The notes beneath the pieces are model-generated. The model was given only the letters and a program-made list of their open reading frames with translations. It was not told the DNA's origin and searched no databases. Source: Fuerstiella sp. (GTDB lineage: Bacteria; Planctomycetota; Planctomycetia; Planctomycetales; Planctomycetaceae). Taken from it: a DNA stretch of 64,000 nucleotides. How positions within the stretch are numbered: position 1 is the stretch's first letter; each line of letters begins with the position of its first letter. Of this stretch, positions 63,071 through 64,000 are shown in pieces. Position numbers and translations under genes: made by a program. The stretch covers positions 1 through 64,000 of the forward strand of contig JAQWOH010000028.1 in the NCBI GenBank assembly GCA_029245955.1, given 5' to 3'.

Positions 63071-64000
63071 TCAGCGGGCTGCAGACGAGGTTCGAATGTC
63101 GGCAGCTGAAACTGAAACTGGAGCTGGAAGCTGATGAAGCGGCACCATGTTCAGAAACAGATCAGCCGTGCGTTTATCATATTCCTGCCGATTCGTCTGG
63201 CGAGCAGAATTGTGTCGCGCACCGGGAACATCCCAGACACGACTGTTCCCCCCGATCCATTTCTGAATGCGCCGGCTGTTTTCGGGGGGCACATATGAGT
63301 CTCGTGCGCCTGCGATCAGCAATACGCTGCGCTGACGCAGGCCCGCCACTGACCGCTCCAATCTCGGGTGTCTCACGGCCCGACGCATTTCGCTTACAAA
63401 CCTGGCCAGGCGGCAGGAGATGTAGAGATGCCATTCGGGAAGATAGAACCATCGAGGCGTGGAATGCCGGACCCACCGCGCGGAGTACAGAACCATGAGA
63501 GTATCTGTGGTAAACGCACTGTCAGCCACCACACATTTCACACTTGCGTCATCTGCGGCGACAGCCAGTGCTGCGTTGGCACCACGGCTGATTCCCATTA
63601 AGCCGATGGAAATTTCCGTGAAGCCCGGCCGCGATCGAATAAACCGCACGACTGACTGCACGTCACTGATTTCGTGTTCCGTGCACCAGTGCAGGGGCTC
63701 ATACCCCGGCATGTCATCACTTTCTCCCTGGCCGCGAAAGTCAAAGGCCAGAACTGCAAATCCTGTCTCCAGTAAGCCCTCACAGTAATCCATCGCGGTC
63801 CAGTGAGTCCCCTGAAATTCAGGACAGAAGATGACGAGCCCCAGCGGCTCTGCCGAAGGCATGTGCAGCGAGCCGCGCAGAGTCAGACCGTTGGACGTTG
63901 GAATGAGCAGGCGTTCGACGGATTCCAGCGGTTCCACCGGGGTAACGTTGAACGGCAGACGCCGTTCAAAGATGGGAACGATGACGATGACGGAGAACAG
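63071..64000 (-). CDS. Membrane-anchored alpha/beta hydrolase (5' end outside window)
   Basis: The reverse-strand frame stays open to the window edge, so the start lies outside; an internal GTG at 63937 is not needed. The visible N-terminus is hydrophobic (LFSVIVIVPIF, probable membrane anchor) followed by LPFNVTPVEPLESVERLLIP. The alpha/beta hydrolase fold shows VIFCPEFQGTHW, LAFDFRGQGESDD, the nucleophile elbow GISRGAN (a G-x-S-x-G variant with Ser), an acid loop IAGARDSYVPPENS and a histidine in GARHNSARQ. The residue after the serine is Arg. Substrate unknown; likely an esterase or peptidase-like enzyme. Confidence 0.85.
   Translation of the reverse strand: MFSVIVIVPIFERRLPFNVTPVEPLESVERLLIPTSNGLTLRGSLHMPSAEPLGLVIFCPEFQGTHWTAMDYCEGLLETGFAVLAFDFRGQGESDDMPGYEPLHWCTEHEISDVQSVVRFIRSRPGFTEISIGLMGISRGANAALAVAADDASVKCVVADSAFTTDTLMVLYSARWVRHSTPRWFYLPEWHLYISCRLARFVSEMRRAVRHPRLERSVAGLRQRSVLLIAGARDSYVPPENSRRIQKWIGGNSRVWDVPGARHNSARQTNRQEYDKRTADLFLNMVPLHQLPAPVSVSAADIRTSSAAR

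Noticed and set aside
1..64000. CRISPR arrays or defence islands
   Set aside because: No regularly spaced repeats and no recognisable cas or restriction genes were seen.

Overview
The window looks like the chromosome of a planctomycete (class Planctomycetia, Planctomycetaceae-like). The signs are repeated secreted sulfatases, cytochrome-type PSCyt1/DUF1549/DUF1553 proteins paired with DUF1501 proteins, an ECF sigma factor overlapping a Ser/Thr kinase, a CotH-kinase protein, moderate-to-high GC by eye, weak Shine-Dalgarno signals, and long spacers full of decayed coding sequence. The species cannot be named from this sequence.

Layout. 0-5 kb: the 3' part of a sulfatase, then an ECF sigma/Ser-Thr kinase pair. 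5-9.6 kb: two convergent genes, a membrane acyltransferase and a secreted CotH-like protein, that share a distinctive ankyrin cassette. 9.6-11.7 kb: spacer with a decayed IS3-family transposase. 11.7-17.1 kb: a fatty acid desaturase overlapping a giant gene that fuses an acyl-activating (AMP-forming) ligase, a class III aminotransferase and an acyl-ACP-reductase-like domain. Together they suggest conversion of a fatty acid to a (desaturated) fatty amine. One in-frame TAA separates the last ~100 codons, which carry the predicted reductase cysteine. 18.7-20.5 kb: a Kef-type antiporter fused to a PTS EIIA domain. 21.3-22.0 kb: a collapsed PSCyt1/DUF1549-DUF1501 remnant. 22.2-28.8 kb: a PhoD-like phosphatase with a membrane protein, a methyltransferase and a sialate O-acetylesterase. 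29.4-34.0 kb: a secreted alpha/beta hydrolase and a sulfatase. 34.9-41.4 kb: a second collapsed remnant, then the intact DUF1549/DUF1553 and DUF1501 pair. 41.6-45.1 kb: a DapA-superfamily protein lacking the usual catalytic residues, and a sulfatase-beta-lactamase fusion whose sulfatase cysteine is replaced by Phe.

45.6-48.9 kb: a molybdate-type ABC transporter whose binding protein is a tandem double domain. 49.1-52.0 kb: an Mrp/ApbC Fe-S carrier followed by a SufE-SufS fusion. 52.0-54.2 kb: an arylsulfatase. 54.6-62.2 kb: a tightly coupled seven-gene MoxR/DUF58 operon (RDD, SpoIIM-like, membrane protein, DUF4129, DUF4350, MoxR, DUF58). The window ends inside a membrane-anchored alpha/beta hydrolase.

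The most interesting content is the desaturase/ligase-aminotransferase-reductase locus, the mobile-looking ankyrin cassette, and the repeated collapse of DUF1549-DUF1501 gene pairs into fused remnants. No tRNA, rRNA or CRISPR array was recognised. All domain calls are by eye from motifs; no database search was run.
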